This document shows positions 1 to 8,118 of a stretch of 64,000 nt of DNA, piece by piece. The position numbers and the translations under genes are program-made. The notes under the pieces are model-generated. The model was not told the origin of the DNA and did no database searches. It saw only the letters and a list, made by a program, of their open reading frames with translations. The stretch lies in the NCBI RefSeq assembly GCF_000024365.1, contig NC_013235.1, positions 5,890,001-5,954,000 on the forward strand, written 5' to 3'. Source of the stretch: Nakamurella multipartita DSM 44233. Its GTDB lineage: Bacteria; Actinomycetota; Actinomycetes; Mycobacteriales; Nakamurellaceae. The first letter of the stretch is position 1, and each line of letters starts with the position of its first letter.

Positions 1-370
1 CGGCCGGGCCGGACAGCTCGAACAGGGTCGGCGCCGGGTCGAGGTCGGCGACCCGCTCGGCCGGGGCCGGGCGACCCTGGGCCCGGGCGAGCACGGCCGC
101 GGGACTGGTCGGCTCGCCGAACGCGCCGGCCCGGCCGAGCAGGATCCGCTCGACCACCGCGACGTCGTGACAGCGGGCCGCCCGGATGCCGGCGGCCATC
201 AGCGGCGGGTAGTCCACCCCGGTGCTCGCCCACAGCCAGCGCTGACCGGCCGGGTCCAGCTGATCCAGGTCGTGCTGATCCAGGTCATGCGGTGCTCCGA
301 CCCGATCGCCGTCGTCGGTGAGCTGCTGCACCACCAGCGTGCCGTCGGGCCGGCGCGCGCAGGCCAGCAC
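1..370 (-). CDS. Bifunctional 3'-5' exonuclease/DNA polymerase (polA-like), N-terminal part only
   Basis: The reading frame runs off the left edge of the window, so only about 123 N-terminal residues are present. My translation contains a stretch reading WLWASTGVDYPPLMAAG, then RAARCHDVAVVERILLG and a GEPTSPAAVLARA segment. This follows the pattern of actinobacterial proteins annotated as bifunctional 3'-5' exonuclease/DNA polymerase (family A polymerase fold, distinct from the main PolA). The role would be DNA repair synthesis, but the catalytic polymerase motifs lie outside the window. The GTG at 368-370 is chosen as start because it is the first good start after the stop of the upstream gene (15 bp away). 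An imperfect DLDQHDLDQ repeat is visible near residue 30. The family call rests on remembered N-terminal similarity only. Confidence 0.65.
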   Translation of the reverse strand, partial: MLACARRPDGTLVVQQLTDDGDRVGAPHDLDQHDLDQLDPAGQRWLWASTGVDYPPLMAAGIRAARCHDVAVVERILLGRAGAFGEPTSPAAVLARAQGRPAPAERVADLDPAPTLFELSGPA

Positions 371-384
371 CGGCCGCGGCCCGC

Positions 385-705
385 TCAGGTCCCGGAGCCG
401 GAGCCGCGCAACGAGTTCCGGATCGCCGCGAGCTTGTCCTGGGCCGCCTTCTCCCGCTCCGCCTGCTGTTCGGCCGCCGACCGCGCCTCCGGGGTCTCGC
501 CGGCCAGTTCGGCCGACCCGAGCGAGCGGGCGAACCGGCCCTCGATCTTGTCCCGCACGAAGTCCAGGCTCGGCACCCCGCCCGCCGAGTAGTCCGGCGG
601 CGGCGCCACGATCGCCGCCGGGCCGCTGTCGACCGGCGTCACGGGCACCGGCGTCACGGGCACCACCGCCGCGGCCTCGGGTTCGGGGGCGTGTTCGTCG
701 GCCAT
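385..705 (-). CDS. Small acidic hypothetical protein, 106 aa
   Basis: I do not recognise a family. The first 50 residues are low-complexity and rich in Pro, Val, Ala and Glu, with a short PVTPV repeat. The C-terminal half (from SLDFVRDKIEGRF) is predicted helical and charged, with an ESA/AEQQAEREKAAQ-type segment that could form a coiled coil. No signal peptide or membrane segment is seen. The ATG at 703-705 is preferred because GGGAGG lies 5-6 bases upstream on the minus strand; a longer version starting at 738 would add a poorly conserved-looking MGGARSEREDT extension. It is co-directional with, and 15 bp from, the polymerase/exonuclease gene, so the two are probably cotranscribed. Confidence 0.6.
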   Translation of the reverse strand: MADEHAPEPEAAAVVPVTPVPVTPVDSGPAAIVAPPPDYSAGGVPSLDFVRDKIEGRFARSLGSAELAGETPEARSAAEQQAEREKAAQDKLAAIRNSLRGSGSGT

Positions 706-742
706 GGTGTCCTCCCTTTCGCTGCGTGCTCCGCCCATCTTG

Positions 743-805
743 CGCCGACTTGCCCCAGACGCACGCCTGCGGGCGGATCAGCGGTGCGTTTGTGGCAAGT
801 CGGCG
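743..805. repeat. Long imperfect palindrome (hairpin) upstream of the formate dehydrogenase operon
   Basis: The arms CGCCGACTTGCC (743-754) and GGCAAGTCGGCG (794-805) are perfect 12-bp complements. Pairing continues inward (CAGACGCACG against GGTGCGTTTG) with a few mismatches around a loop near 768-780. It lies in the 201-bp gap between two divergent transcripts (gene at 385-705 and fdhG). There is no T-run after either arm, so it may be a dispersed palindromic repeat or a structured 5' leader rather than a classical terminator. Confidence 0.6.
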
Positions 806-906
806 GACACAGGGGCCGGGCCTGGCGGGCCGGCCGGCGCGGGGGCAGGCGGGGCGGGCGGCGCCGAGCCCTGCCGGGCGGCGACCGGTGGGTTACCGTG
901 GGCGCC

Positions 907-3900
907 ATGGGGCGACTGAGCGTCCTGAACTGGCCGGTGGTCCGGCAGTTCCGGTCGGGCGACGTGTTCGGCCGTGGGCCGGCAGTCACTTCGGCGCGCA
1001 CCCGGGAGCTGACTCCCCGCACCTCCACCGCCGACCGGGTCGCCCGCAGCGTGTGCCCCTACTGCGCCGTCGGCTGCGGGCAGAAGGTGTTCGTCAAGGA
1101 CGAAAAAGTCGTCCAGATCGAGGGCGATCCGGACTCGCCGATCTCCCGGGGCCGGTTGTGCCCCAAGGGGTCGGCCAGTGAGCAGCTGGTCAACTCACCC
1201 GCCCGGCAGACCCGGATCCTGTACCGCCCGCCGCACGCCACGGACTGGCAACCGCTGGAGCTGGACACGGCGATCGACATGATCGCCGACCGGTTCCTGG
1301 CCGCCCGCCGGGCCCACTGGCAGGACGCCGACGACGAGGGTCGACCGCTGCGCCGGACGATGGGCATCGCCGCCCTCGGCGGGGCCACGCTGGACAACGA
1401 AGAGAACTACCTGATCAAGAAGCTGTTCACCGCGGCCGGCGCGATCCAGGTCGAGAACCAGGCCCGTATTTGACACTCCGCCACGGTTCCCAGTTTGGGA
1501 GCCTCGTTCGGACGCGGCGGCGCGACGCAATCGTTGCAGGACATGGCCAATGCCGACTGCATCGTGATCCAGGGCTCCAACATGGCCGAGTGCCACCCGG
1601 TGGGCTTCCAGTGGGTGTCCGAGGCCAAGGCGCGCGGCGCCCGGATCATCCACGTCGACCCCCGCTTCACCCGAACGAGCGCGATCGCGCACAAGCACAT
1701 CCCGATCCGGGCCGGATCCGACGTGGTGCTGCTGGGTGCGTTGATCAAGCACGTGCTGGACAACGACCTGTGGTTCCACGAGTACGTCGTGCACTACACG
1801 AACGCGGCGACCATCGTGAACGAGGACTTCCGCGACGCCGAGGACCTGGGCGGGCTGTTCTCCGGGTTCGACCCGGCGACCGGGAAGTACGACCTGTCGT
1901 CCTGGGCCTACGAGACCGCTGATGATGCGCACGAGGACGCCGCCGAGCACGGCGCCTCCGCGTCCGACCGGGCGGCCGGTGACGAGCACGGCAGCGGTGG
2001 GCCGACCCTGCCGCACGCCAAGGTGCTGCGCGACGACACCCTGCAGCACCCGCGGTGCGTGTTCCAGATCCTTCGGCGGCACTACGCCCGCTACACCCCG
2101 GCGATGGTGCAGGAGGCCTGCGGGATCAACCCGGCCGACTTCCGGTACCTGGCCGACTCGATCACTCAGAATTCCGGGCGCGACCGGACCACCTGCTTCG
2201 CCTACGCGGTCGGCTGGACCCAGCACACGCTGGGTGCCCAGTTCATCCGCACGTCGGCGATCCTGCAGCTGTTGCTGGGCAACATGGGTCGCCCGGGCGG
2301 CGGGATCATGGCCCTGCGCGGGCACGCCAGCATCCAGGGCTCGACCGACATCCCCACCCTGTTCAACCTGCTGCCCGGGTACCTGCCGATGCCGACGGTC
2401 GGCCGGCACGACACCTACCAGGAGTACCTGGACGCCATCTCGTCCAAGCAGCAAAAGGGGTTCTGGGCGGCCGCCGACACCTACGTGGTCAGCCTGCTCA
2501 AGGCCTGGTGGGGGAACGCGGCGACGGCCGAGAACGACTGGGCCTACGACTATCTGCCCCGGCTGTCCGGGCCGCACGGCACCTACCAGACCGTGCACGA
2601 CATGCTCGAGGACAAGGTCGACGGCTACTTCATCCTCGGCCAGAACCCGGCCGTCGGGTCGGCCAACGGCCGGATGCAGCGCCTCGGCATGGCCCACCTC
2701 AAGTGGCTGGTGGTGCGCGATCTGAACCTGATCGAGTCGGCCACCTGGTGGAAGGACGGCCCGGAGATCGCCTCCGGTGAGCTGACCACCGAGGGCATCG
2801 GCACCGAGGTGTTCTTCCTGCCGGCGGCCACCCACGTGGAGAAGGCGGGCTCGTTCACCCAGACCCAGCGGCTGGTGCAGTGGCGGGAGAAGGCGGTCGA
2901 CCCGCCCGGGCAGGCGCAGGCCGAGCTGGAGTTCTTCTACGAGCTGGGCCAGCGGATCCGGGCCAAGCTGGCCGGCTCGACCGACCCGCGGGACCGCCCG
3001 CTGCTCGACCTGACCTGGGACTACCCGCTGGACGAGCACGGCGAGATCGACCCGGAATCGGTGCTGCGGGAGATCAACGGCTACCGGTTGACCGGCCCCG
3101 ACGCCGGGGTGCCGATCTCGTCCTACCTGCAGCTGCGCGCGGACGGCAGCACGGTGGGCGGGTGCTGGATCTACGCCGGGGTGTACGCCGACGGCGTCAA
3201 CCACGCGGCCGACCGGGTGCCCCACGGCGGGCCGAGCCCGAGCCAGAACGAGTGGGGCTGGGCGTGGCCGGCGAACCGGCGGATCCTGTACAACCGGGCC
3301 TCGGCGGACCCCGCGGGCCGGCCGTGGAGCGAACGCAAGAAGCTGGTCTGGTGGGACGAGCAGCAGCAGCGCTGGGTCGGCAATGACGTGCCCGACTTCG
3401 TCGTCGACCGGGCCCCGGGCAGCCGTCCCGACCCGGAACTGGGCGGCGCCGCCGCGTTGGCCGGCGACGACCCGTTCGTCATGCAGGCGGACGGCAAGGG
3501 CTGGCTGTTCGCGCCCAAGGGCATGCTCGACGGCCCGTTGCCCACGCACTACGAACCACAGGAGTCCCCGGTCCGCAACGCGCTGTACCCGCAGCAGCAG
3601 AGCCCGTCGCGGATCCTGATGCCCGGCAAGGACAACCTGTGGGCGCCCAGCGCCGGTCAGCCCGGGGCCGGGGTCTACCCGTACGTGTTCACCACCTACC
3701 GGCTGACCGAACACCACACCGCGGGCGGGATGAGCCGCTGGCTGCCGTTCCTGGCCGAGCTGCAGCCGGAGATGTTCTGCGAGGTCTCCCCGGAGCTGGC
3801 CGCCGGGAAGGGCCTGGAGAACTTCGGCTGGGCGACCATCATCTCGCCCCGGTCGGCGATCGAGGCCAAGGTGCTGGTCACCGACCGGATGACGCCGCTG

Positions 3901-4194
3901 ACGATCGGCGGGCACACCATCCACCAGATCGGGCTGCCCTACCACTGGGGCGTCGGCGGCGACGCCGTGGTCAGCGGGGACGCGGCCAACGACCTGCTCG
4001 GCATCACCCTGGATCCGAATGTGCAGATCCAGGAGTCCAAGGCCGGGTCGTGCGACATCCGGCCCGGCCGCCGGCCGCAGGGCGAGGACCTGCTGCGACT
4101 GGTCGCCGAGTACCAGTCCCGGTCCGGCGCTACCGTCGAGACCGACAACGAGCGGGTCACCGACCCCGACCGTGAGGGCGAGGGGCGGCGCTGA
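907..4194 (+). CDS. fdhG: Selenocysteine-containing formate dehydrogenase, catalytic (molybdopterin) subunit
   Basis: Catalytic subunit oxidising formate to CO2 with a bis-MGD Mo/W cofactor. The frame is interrupted by TGA at 1471-1473 and continues in the same frame. The codons either side read NQARI-U-HSATVPSLGASFGRGGATQ, the signature around Sec in FDH-N/FDH-H enzymes, so the TGA is read as selenocysteine (residue 189). An N-terminal [4Fe-4S] motif is visible: C50-x2-C53-x3-C57-x27-C85. Full length 1095 residues including Sec, normal for FdhG. ATG 907 is chosen; GTG 898 in frame is possible. I see no twin-arginine signal, so the enzyme probably faces the cytoplasm. The stop overlaps the next gene by one base (TGATG), so fdhG, the iron-sulfur subunit and the NrfD-like subunit form one operon. 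An annotation treating TGA as stop would split it into two false genes (ending 1473 and starting near 1495). Confidence 0.95.
1471..1503 (+). promoter_or_regulatory. UGA(Sec) codon with downstream SECIS-type hairpin
   Basis: Starting 14 bases after the UGA codon begins, GGTTCCCA (1485-1492) pairs with TGGGAGCC (1496-1503) in an 8-bp stem with one G-U pair and a GTT loop. Bacterial SECIS elements lie inside the coding region immediately 3' of UGA and are bound by the C-terminal domain of SelB. Position and size fit; the apical loop differs from the E. coli fdhF GGUCU loop, as expected for a divergent SelB pair. Confidence 0.75.
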
Positions 4195-5192
4195 TGGGCC
4201 AGCTGACCGGGCCGACCAACCCGACCACCGACGCCAACTGGGCCGATCCCCAGCCCCGGAAGGGCTTTTTCACCGACACCTCGATCTGTATCGGCTGCAA
4301 GGCCTGCGAGGTCGCCTGCAAGGAGTGGAATCACAACCCCCGCGACGGCGACCTGCAGTTGCTGGGCTCCTCCTACGACAACACCGGCTCGCTCGGGGCC
4401 AGCACCTGGCGGCACGTCGCGTTCATCGAGCAGGACGGCGACCGGATCGAGCAGGCCCGCGAGTCCGGCCGGGCCCTGGTCGGGTTGGGCATGCCGGCGG
4501 TGCGCTCGTCGGCCGCGCCGGTCGACACCACGCCCCCGGACACCGCCGAGTTCCGCTGGTTGATGTCCTCGGACGTGTGCAAGCACTGCACGCACGCCGG
4601 CTGCCTGGACGTGTGCCCGACCGGCGCGCTGTTCCGCACCGAGTTCGGCACCGTGGTGATCCAGGCCGACGTGTGCAACGGCTGCGGCACCTGCGTGGCC
4701 GGGTGCCCGTTCGGCGTGGTCGAACGGCGCGACGACGGCACCTACTCCACCCACGCCAGCCGCCCCGGGCAACCGGAGGCGCACACCGAGGTGCCGAACC
4801 ACAACGTCGCCCAGAAGTGCACGCTGTGCTACGACCGGATCCTGGAGGGCCAGACGCCGGCCTGCGCGCAGACCTGCCCGACCACCTCGATCAAGTACGG
4901 CGACCATGACGACCTGGTGGCGCAGGCCCGGCAGCGAGTCGGCGAGCTGCACGCCCAGGGGATGACCGAGGCGCGGCTATACGGCGCCAACGAGCTCGAC
5001 GGCGTCGGCGGCACCGGGTCGATCTTCCTGCTGCTGGACGAGCCCGAGGTCTACGGGTTGCCGCCGGACCCGCGGGTGCCGACCGCCGACCTGCCGCGGA
5101 TGTTCAACCGGGCCGGCATCGCCGCCGTCGGCATGCTCGCCGCCGCGGCCCTGTCCTTCCTGACCGGACGCGGGACGGGCCGGCGCCGGTGA
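4194..5192 (+). CDS. fdhH: Formate dehydrogenase iron-sulfur (beta) subunit, membrane-anchored
   Basis: Electron-transfer subunit carrying electrons from the Sec/Mo site to the membrane subunit. The 332 residues hold four cysteine-rich ferredoxin motifs: CIGCKACEVACKEWN near residue 32, CKHCTHAGCLDVCPTG near 127, CNGCGTCVAGCPFG near 160, and CTLCYDR...CAQTCP near 206, i.e. four [4Fe-4S] clusters as in FdnH/FdoH. A hydrophobic C-terminal helix (GIAAVGMLAAAALSFLTG, about residues 306-323) is a likely membrane anchor. The start ATG overlaps the fdhG stop by one base. The stop overlaps the next start (GTGA), indicating translational coupling. Confidence 0.93.
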   Translation: MGQLTGPTNPTTDANWADPQPRKGFFTDTSICIGCKACEVACKEWNHNPRDGDLQLLGSSYDNTGSLGASTWRHVAFIEQDGDRIEQARESGRALVGLGMPAVRSSAAPVDTTPPDTAEFRWLMSSDVCKHCTHAGCLDVCPTGALFRTEFGTVVIQADVCNGCGTCVAGCPFGVVERRDDGTYSTHASRPGQPEAHTEVPNHNVAQKCTLCYDRILEGQTPACAQTCPTTSIKYGDHDDLVAQARQRVGELHAQGMTEARLYGANELDGVGGTGSIFLLLDEPEVYGLPPDPRVPTADLPRMFNRAGIAAVGMLAAAALSFLTGRGTGRRR

Positions 5193-6280
5193 CCACGTCC
5201 GAGTTCGACAGCCTGCGGCCGCCGGAGCCCTCGGGCCGGCGGCGGCGCCGTCGACGCGCCGGGGCGCCCGGCCCGCAGGTCGGGGCTGACGGCTCCCGCG
5301 AGATGCCGATGGTGCCCGAGGCCGAGTTCACCTCCTACTACGGCCGGCCGGTGGTCAAGGCGCCGCCGTGGGGCGAGGACGTGCCGGCCTACCTGTTCCT
5401 CGGCGGGCTGGCCGGCGGCTCCGCGCTGCTGGCCGCGGGGGCCCAGTTCACCCGGCGGCCGACGCTGCGGCGCAACGCCCGGCTCGGCGCGATCACCGCG
5501 ATCGGCCTGGGCAGTGTCGCGCTGGTGCGCGACCTGGGCCGGCCCGAACGGTTTCTGAACATGTTGCGCACCGTCAAGGTGACCTCGCCGATGAGCATCG
5601 GCTCCTGGATCCTGGCCGCCTTCGGCGCCGGGGCCGGCGTCACCACCGCCCTGGAGCTGGACCGGATGACCGGGCGGCGCTTCCCGCTCGGCCCGCTGCG
5701 CCGGGTGCTGCCGTTCGTCGACGGCGCGGCCGGGGTCTGGACCGCCCTGTTCGCCCCGCCGCTGGCCGCCTACACCGCGGTGCTGCTGGCCGACACCGCC
5801 GTCCCCACCTGGAACGCCGCCCGCGACGAGCTGCCGTTCCTGTTCGTCGGGTCGGCCGCGTTGAGCGCGGGCGGGCTGGCCATGATCACCACCCCGCTCG
5901 CCGAGACCGGGCCGGCCCGCACCTTCGCGGTGGCCGGCGCGGTGACCAAGGTCGCCGCGTCCGAGGTGATGAAGCACCGGATGGACCCGACGGTGGCGCA
6001 GACCCTGCACCACGGCGGGGCCGGAAAGATGCTGCGGGCCAGCGAGATCCTGACCGTCGTCGGCGGGCTGGGGGCATTGCTGGCCGGTCGCCACCGGGCC
6101 ATCGCCGTCGGCTCCGGCCTCGCCCTGCTGGCCTCGTCCGCGCTGACCCGCTTCGGCATCTTCGAGGCCGGCATCCACTCCGCCAAGGACCCGAAATACA
6201 CCATCGTGCCGCAGAAGCGCCGCCTGGCCGCTCGCCGCGCCGCCGGCATCACCGACGACTCCATCACCACCGCTGGCTAA
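5189..6280 (+). CDS. NrfD/PsrC-family membrane subunit of the formate dehydrogenase
   Basis: A 363-residue integral membrane protein, predicted to hand electrons from the iron-sulfur subunit to menaquinone. A basic, proline-rich cytoplasmic N-terminus (an RRRRRRRAGAPG stretch) is followed by WGEDVPAYLFLGGLAGGSALL, the first helix typical of NrfD-type quinone subunits. An LGRPERF motif after the second helix and several further helices follow. It takes the place of the diheme cytochrome b subunit (FdnI) of E. coli FDH-N; no haem-ligand histidine pattern is seen. The GTG start overlaps the upstream stop by 4 bp. Last gene of the fdh operon. Confidence 0.85.
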   Translation: MTTSEFDSLRPPEPSGRRRRRRRAGAPGPQVGADGSREMPMVPEAEFTSYYGRPVVKAPPWGEDVPAYLFLGGLAGGSALLAAGAQFTRRPTLRRNARLGAITAIGLGSVALVRDLGRPERFLNMLRTVKVTSPMSIGSWILAAFGAGAGVTTALELDRMTGRRFPLGPLRRVLPFVDGAAGVWTALFAPPLAAYTAVLLADTAVPTWNAARDELPFLFVGSAALSAGGLAMITTPLAETGPARTFAVAGAVTKVAASEVMKHRMDPTVAQTLHHGGAGKMLRASEILTVVGGLGALLAGRHRAIAVGSGLALLASSALTRFGIFEAGIHSAKDPKYTIVPQKRRLAARRAAGITDDSITTAG

Positions 6281-6294
6281 CCCCCCGCCCCCTC

Positions 6295-6384
6295 CCCCCG
6301 CGCGGATCAACTACTGCGGCGCGGATCAACTCACACCAGATGTGACTGGTGTGACCGGTGAGTACGACTTCATCCGCGCGGGGG
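6295..6384. repeat. Nested palindromic repeat between the fdh operon and selD
   Basis: The outer arms CCCCCGCGCGGAT (6295-6307) and ATCCGCGCGGGGG (6372-6384) are perfect complements. Inside sits a second perfect stem, TCACACCA (6331-6338) and TGGTGTGA (6347-6354), around loop GATGTGAC. The motif GCGGATCAAC occurs twice (6302 and 6321). It lies between convergent genes, so it could terminate both transcripts. The same sequence logic recurs inside the coding region at 18004-18194 (core CACC-N2-ATGTGA-N-TGGTG), so it is better described as a dispersed repeat. Confidence 0.7.
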
Positions 6385-6465
6385 CAGCCGGAGGCGGGAG
6401 AGGGGCCAGGGCGGGGCAGGCCGGGGGCCTGGGCCGGGACGGGCCGGGCGCCGGTACCGCCGCGG

Positions 6466-7473
6466 TCAGCGCACGTCGATACCGGCGCCGGCGACGGTGT
6501 GCCCGATCACCGGATAGCCGGGCACCTCGCCGATCACCAGCAGGCCACCGGAGGTCTGGGCGTCGGCCAGGATCAGCAGGTCGTCCTCGGTGACGCCGGC
6601 GCCCGCCCGCAGGTGCGGCCGCACCCAGTCCAGGTTGCGCGCGGACCCGCCGGGCACGAAGCCGTCCCGGAGCGCCTGCCGGGCCGCCTCCAGCACGGGC
6701 ACCGCGCCGCGGTCGATGACCGCCCCGACGCCGGAGGCCCGCACCATCTTGTGCAGATGGCCGAGCAGGCCGAAGCCGGTGACGTCGGTCGCGGCCTTCG
6801 CGCCGGCGGCCAGCGCCGCGTCGGCGGCGTCCCGGTTGAGCTGCGTCATGGTCGCGATGGCTTCCGGGAACACCTCGCCGGTCCGCTTGTGCCGGTTGTT
6901 CAGCAGGCCCAGACCCAGCGGCTTGGTCAGCGTGATCGGCCGGCCGGCCTCGGCGGAATCGTTGCGCAGCAGCCGGTCCGGATGCGCCACCCCGGTGACG
7001 GCCATGCCGTACTTGGGTTCCGGGTCGTCGATGGTGTGCCCGCCGATCACCGGGCACCCGGCGGCCGCCCCGACCTCCAGGCCCCCGCGCAGGACCTCGG
7101 TCATCAGCTCCATCGGCAGCACGCCCCGCGGCCAGCCGACCAGGTTGATGGCCACCACCGGCCGGCCGCCCATCGCGTAGACGTCGGAGAGCGCGTTCGC
7201 TGCGGCGATCCGGCCCCAGTCGTAGGCGTCGTCGACGACGGGCGTGAAGAAGTCCGCGGTGGAGATGACGGCCAGGTCCGCGCGCAGCCGGACGACGGCC
7301 GCGTCGTCACCGCTGTCCAGCCCGACCAGCACGTCCGGACCGGCCTGGCCGACGAGCCCGCGGACCGCGTCCTCCAGCTCGCCGGGCGGGATCTTGCACG
7401 CGCAGCCACCGCCGTGCGCGTACCCGGTCAGCCGGATGCCCTCGGCCCGGTCGATGGACGCCGTCGTACCCAT
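6466..7473 (-). CDS. selD: Selenide, water dikinase (selenophosphate synthetase)
   Basis: Makes monoselenophosphate, the selenium donor for Sec-tRNA, from selenide and ATP. The N-terminus reads IRLTGYAHGGGCACKIPP, matching the catalytic GxGCxCK loop of SelD with both cysteines and the lysine kept, so the enzyme itself is not a selenoprotein. AIRS-type ATP-binding segments follow (AVVRLRADLAVISTADFFTPVVDD; NALSDVYAMGG; GGHTIDDPEPKYG). 335 residues, slightly shorter than E. coli SelD (347). Encoded convergently to the fdh operon and near selC, selA and selB, which confirms the role. Confidence 0.95.
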   Translation of the reverse strand: MGTTASIDRAEGIRLTGYAHGGGCACKIPPGELEDAVRGLVGQAGPDVLVGLDSGDDAAVVRLRADLAVISTADFFTPVVDDAYDWGRIAAANALSDVYAMGGRPVVAINLVGWPRGVLPMELMTEVLRGGLEVGAAAGCPVIGGHTIDDPEPKYGMAVTGVAHPDRLLRNDSAEAGRPITLTKPLGLGLLNNRHKRTGEVFPEAIATMTQLNRDAADAALAAGAKAATDVTGFGLLGHLHKMVRASGVGAVIDRGAVPVLEAARQALRDGFVPGGSARNLDWVRPHLRAGAGVTEDDLLILADAQTSGGLLVIGEVPGYPVIGHTVAGAGIDVR

Positions 7474-7494
7474 CCCCCGAGCCTAGACACGGCC

Positions 7495-7848
7495 TCAGTC
7501 CGGGTGCCCGACGACGTTGACCACCACCCCATGCGGATCGCGGACGAAGAACCGGCGGACGCCCCAGGGTTCATGGGTGAGCGGGTAGACGATCTCGTAC
7601 CCGCGGCGGCGGGCCTGCTCGTAGGCGGCATCGACATCGCTGACGTTCACGCTCAGCGCCGAGGGCTCGGGGGCGGTGGGATCGCCGGAGACGATGCTGA
7701 CCTGCACGCTCGGGTTGGTCGGCGACCGGAAGCTGGCCACCCAGCCCAGGTCGAACTCCTTGCGCAGGCCGAGGAAGTCCTCGTAGAACTCGTGGCCGGT
7801 GCTGGCGTCGTCGACGTTCAGGTTCGGCACGATCCGATGAATGGTCAT
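7495..7848 (-). CDS. VOC-family (glyoxalase/bleomycin resistance-like) protein
   Basis: 117 residues with a single glyoxalase-type beta-alpha-beta-beta-beta fold: start MTIHRIVPNLNVDDASTGHEFYED, middle LSVNVSDVDAAYEQARRRGYEIVYPLTHEPWGVRRFFVRDPHGVVVNVVGH. The ending RDPHGVVVNV is a typical VOC signature; possible metal ligands are an early His and a late Glu-equivalent. Substrate unknown. The ATG at 7846-7848 is chosen from the conserved start. It is 21 bp upstream of selD on the same strand and may be cotranscribed, but no functional link to selenium is evident. Confidence 0.8.
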   Translation of the reverse strand: MTIHRIVPNLNVDDASTGHEFYEDFLGLRKEFDLGWVASFRSPTNPSVQVSIVSGDPTAPEPSALSVNVSDVDAAYEQARRRGYEIVYPLTHEPWGVRRFFVRDPHGVVVNVVGHPD

Positions 7849-7914
7849 TCGTGGCCTCCGTTGCCGCCCGCCCCAGCTTTCGCCACTGTAGGTTGGCCCG
7901 GCTGGTGCTGACAG

Positions 7915-8010
7915 GGAGGCGTGCGGGTTCCTGGTGGTCCCCTCGGTCTTCAACACCGGAGAGGTCGAGTATCTCGGCCTGGCGGGTTCGATTCCCGTCC
8001 GCCTCCGCCA
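7915..8010 (+). tRNA. selC: Selenocysteine tRNA (anticodon UCA) with encoded CCA
   Basis: A 96-base tRNA. Loop CTTCAAC gives U33 and anticodon UCA. A long variable arm forms an 8-bp stem (AGGTCGAG with CTCGGCCT). The T-arm is GCGGG-TTCGATT-CCCGT. The acceptor GGAGGCG pairs with CGCCTCC before GCCA. These are the hallmarks of bacterial tRNA-Sec. The eighth acceptor pair is U-C rather than Watson-Crick, and the D and anticodon stems each contain a mismatch, so 3-D folding may be slightly unusual. It lies directly upstream of selA and selB. Confidence 0.95.
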
Positions 8011-8020
8011 CCCGACCCAC

Positions 8021-8083
8021 GATCGAGGGGCCAGTTGCGGTCGTTCGGGCCAGCCCCGAACGACCGGAAGTGGCCCCTCGATC
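8021..8083. repeat. Long palindrome between selC and selA (possible terminator/processing hairpin)
   Basis: GATCGAGGGGCCA (8021-8033) pairs perfectly with TGGCCCCTCGATC (8071-8083). An inner stem CGGTCGTTCGGG / CCCGAACGACCG surrounds a short CCAGC loop. Only a few bases separate it from the tRNA 3' end, and selA begins 36 bases later. It could end the selC transcript or be a dispersed palindromic repeat; no T-run follows. Confidence 0.65.
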
Positions 8084-8118
8084 CGCGGCGGCTCCCCCGA
8101 CGTGGGAACAATGCAGGC

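Noticed and set aside
1474..1922. Separate downstream gene starting after TGA 1471
   Set aside because: Same frame, uninterrupted formate dehydrogenase homology on both sides and a SECIS-like hairpin show the TGA is selenocysteine, not a frameshift or pseudogene.
1195..3945. A 916-codon open frame on the minus strand opposite fdhG
   Set aside because: Composition is the typical Arg/Gly/Pro/Val/Asp-rich shadow of a high-GC gene; the plus strand has unmistakable FdhG motifs.
7921..8118. Upstream in-frame extension of selA
   Set aside because: It would translate through the selenocysteine tRNA and a hairpin; SelA homology starts at GTG 8119.
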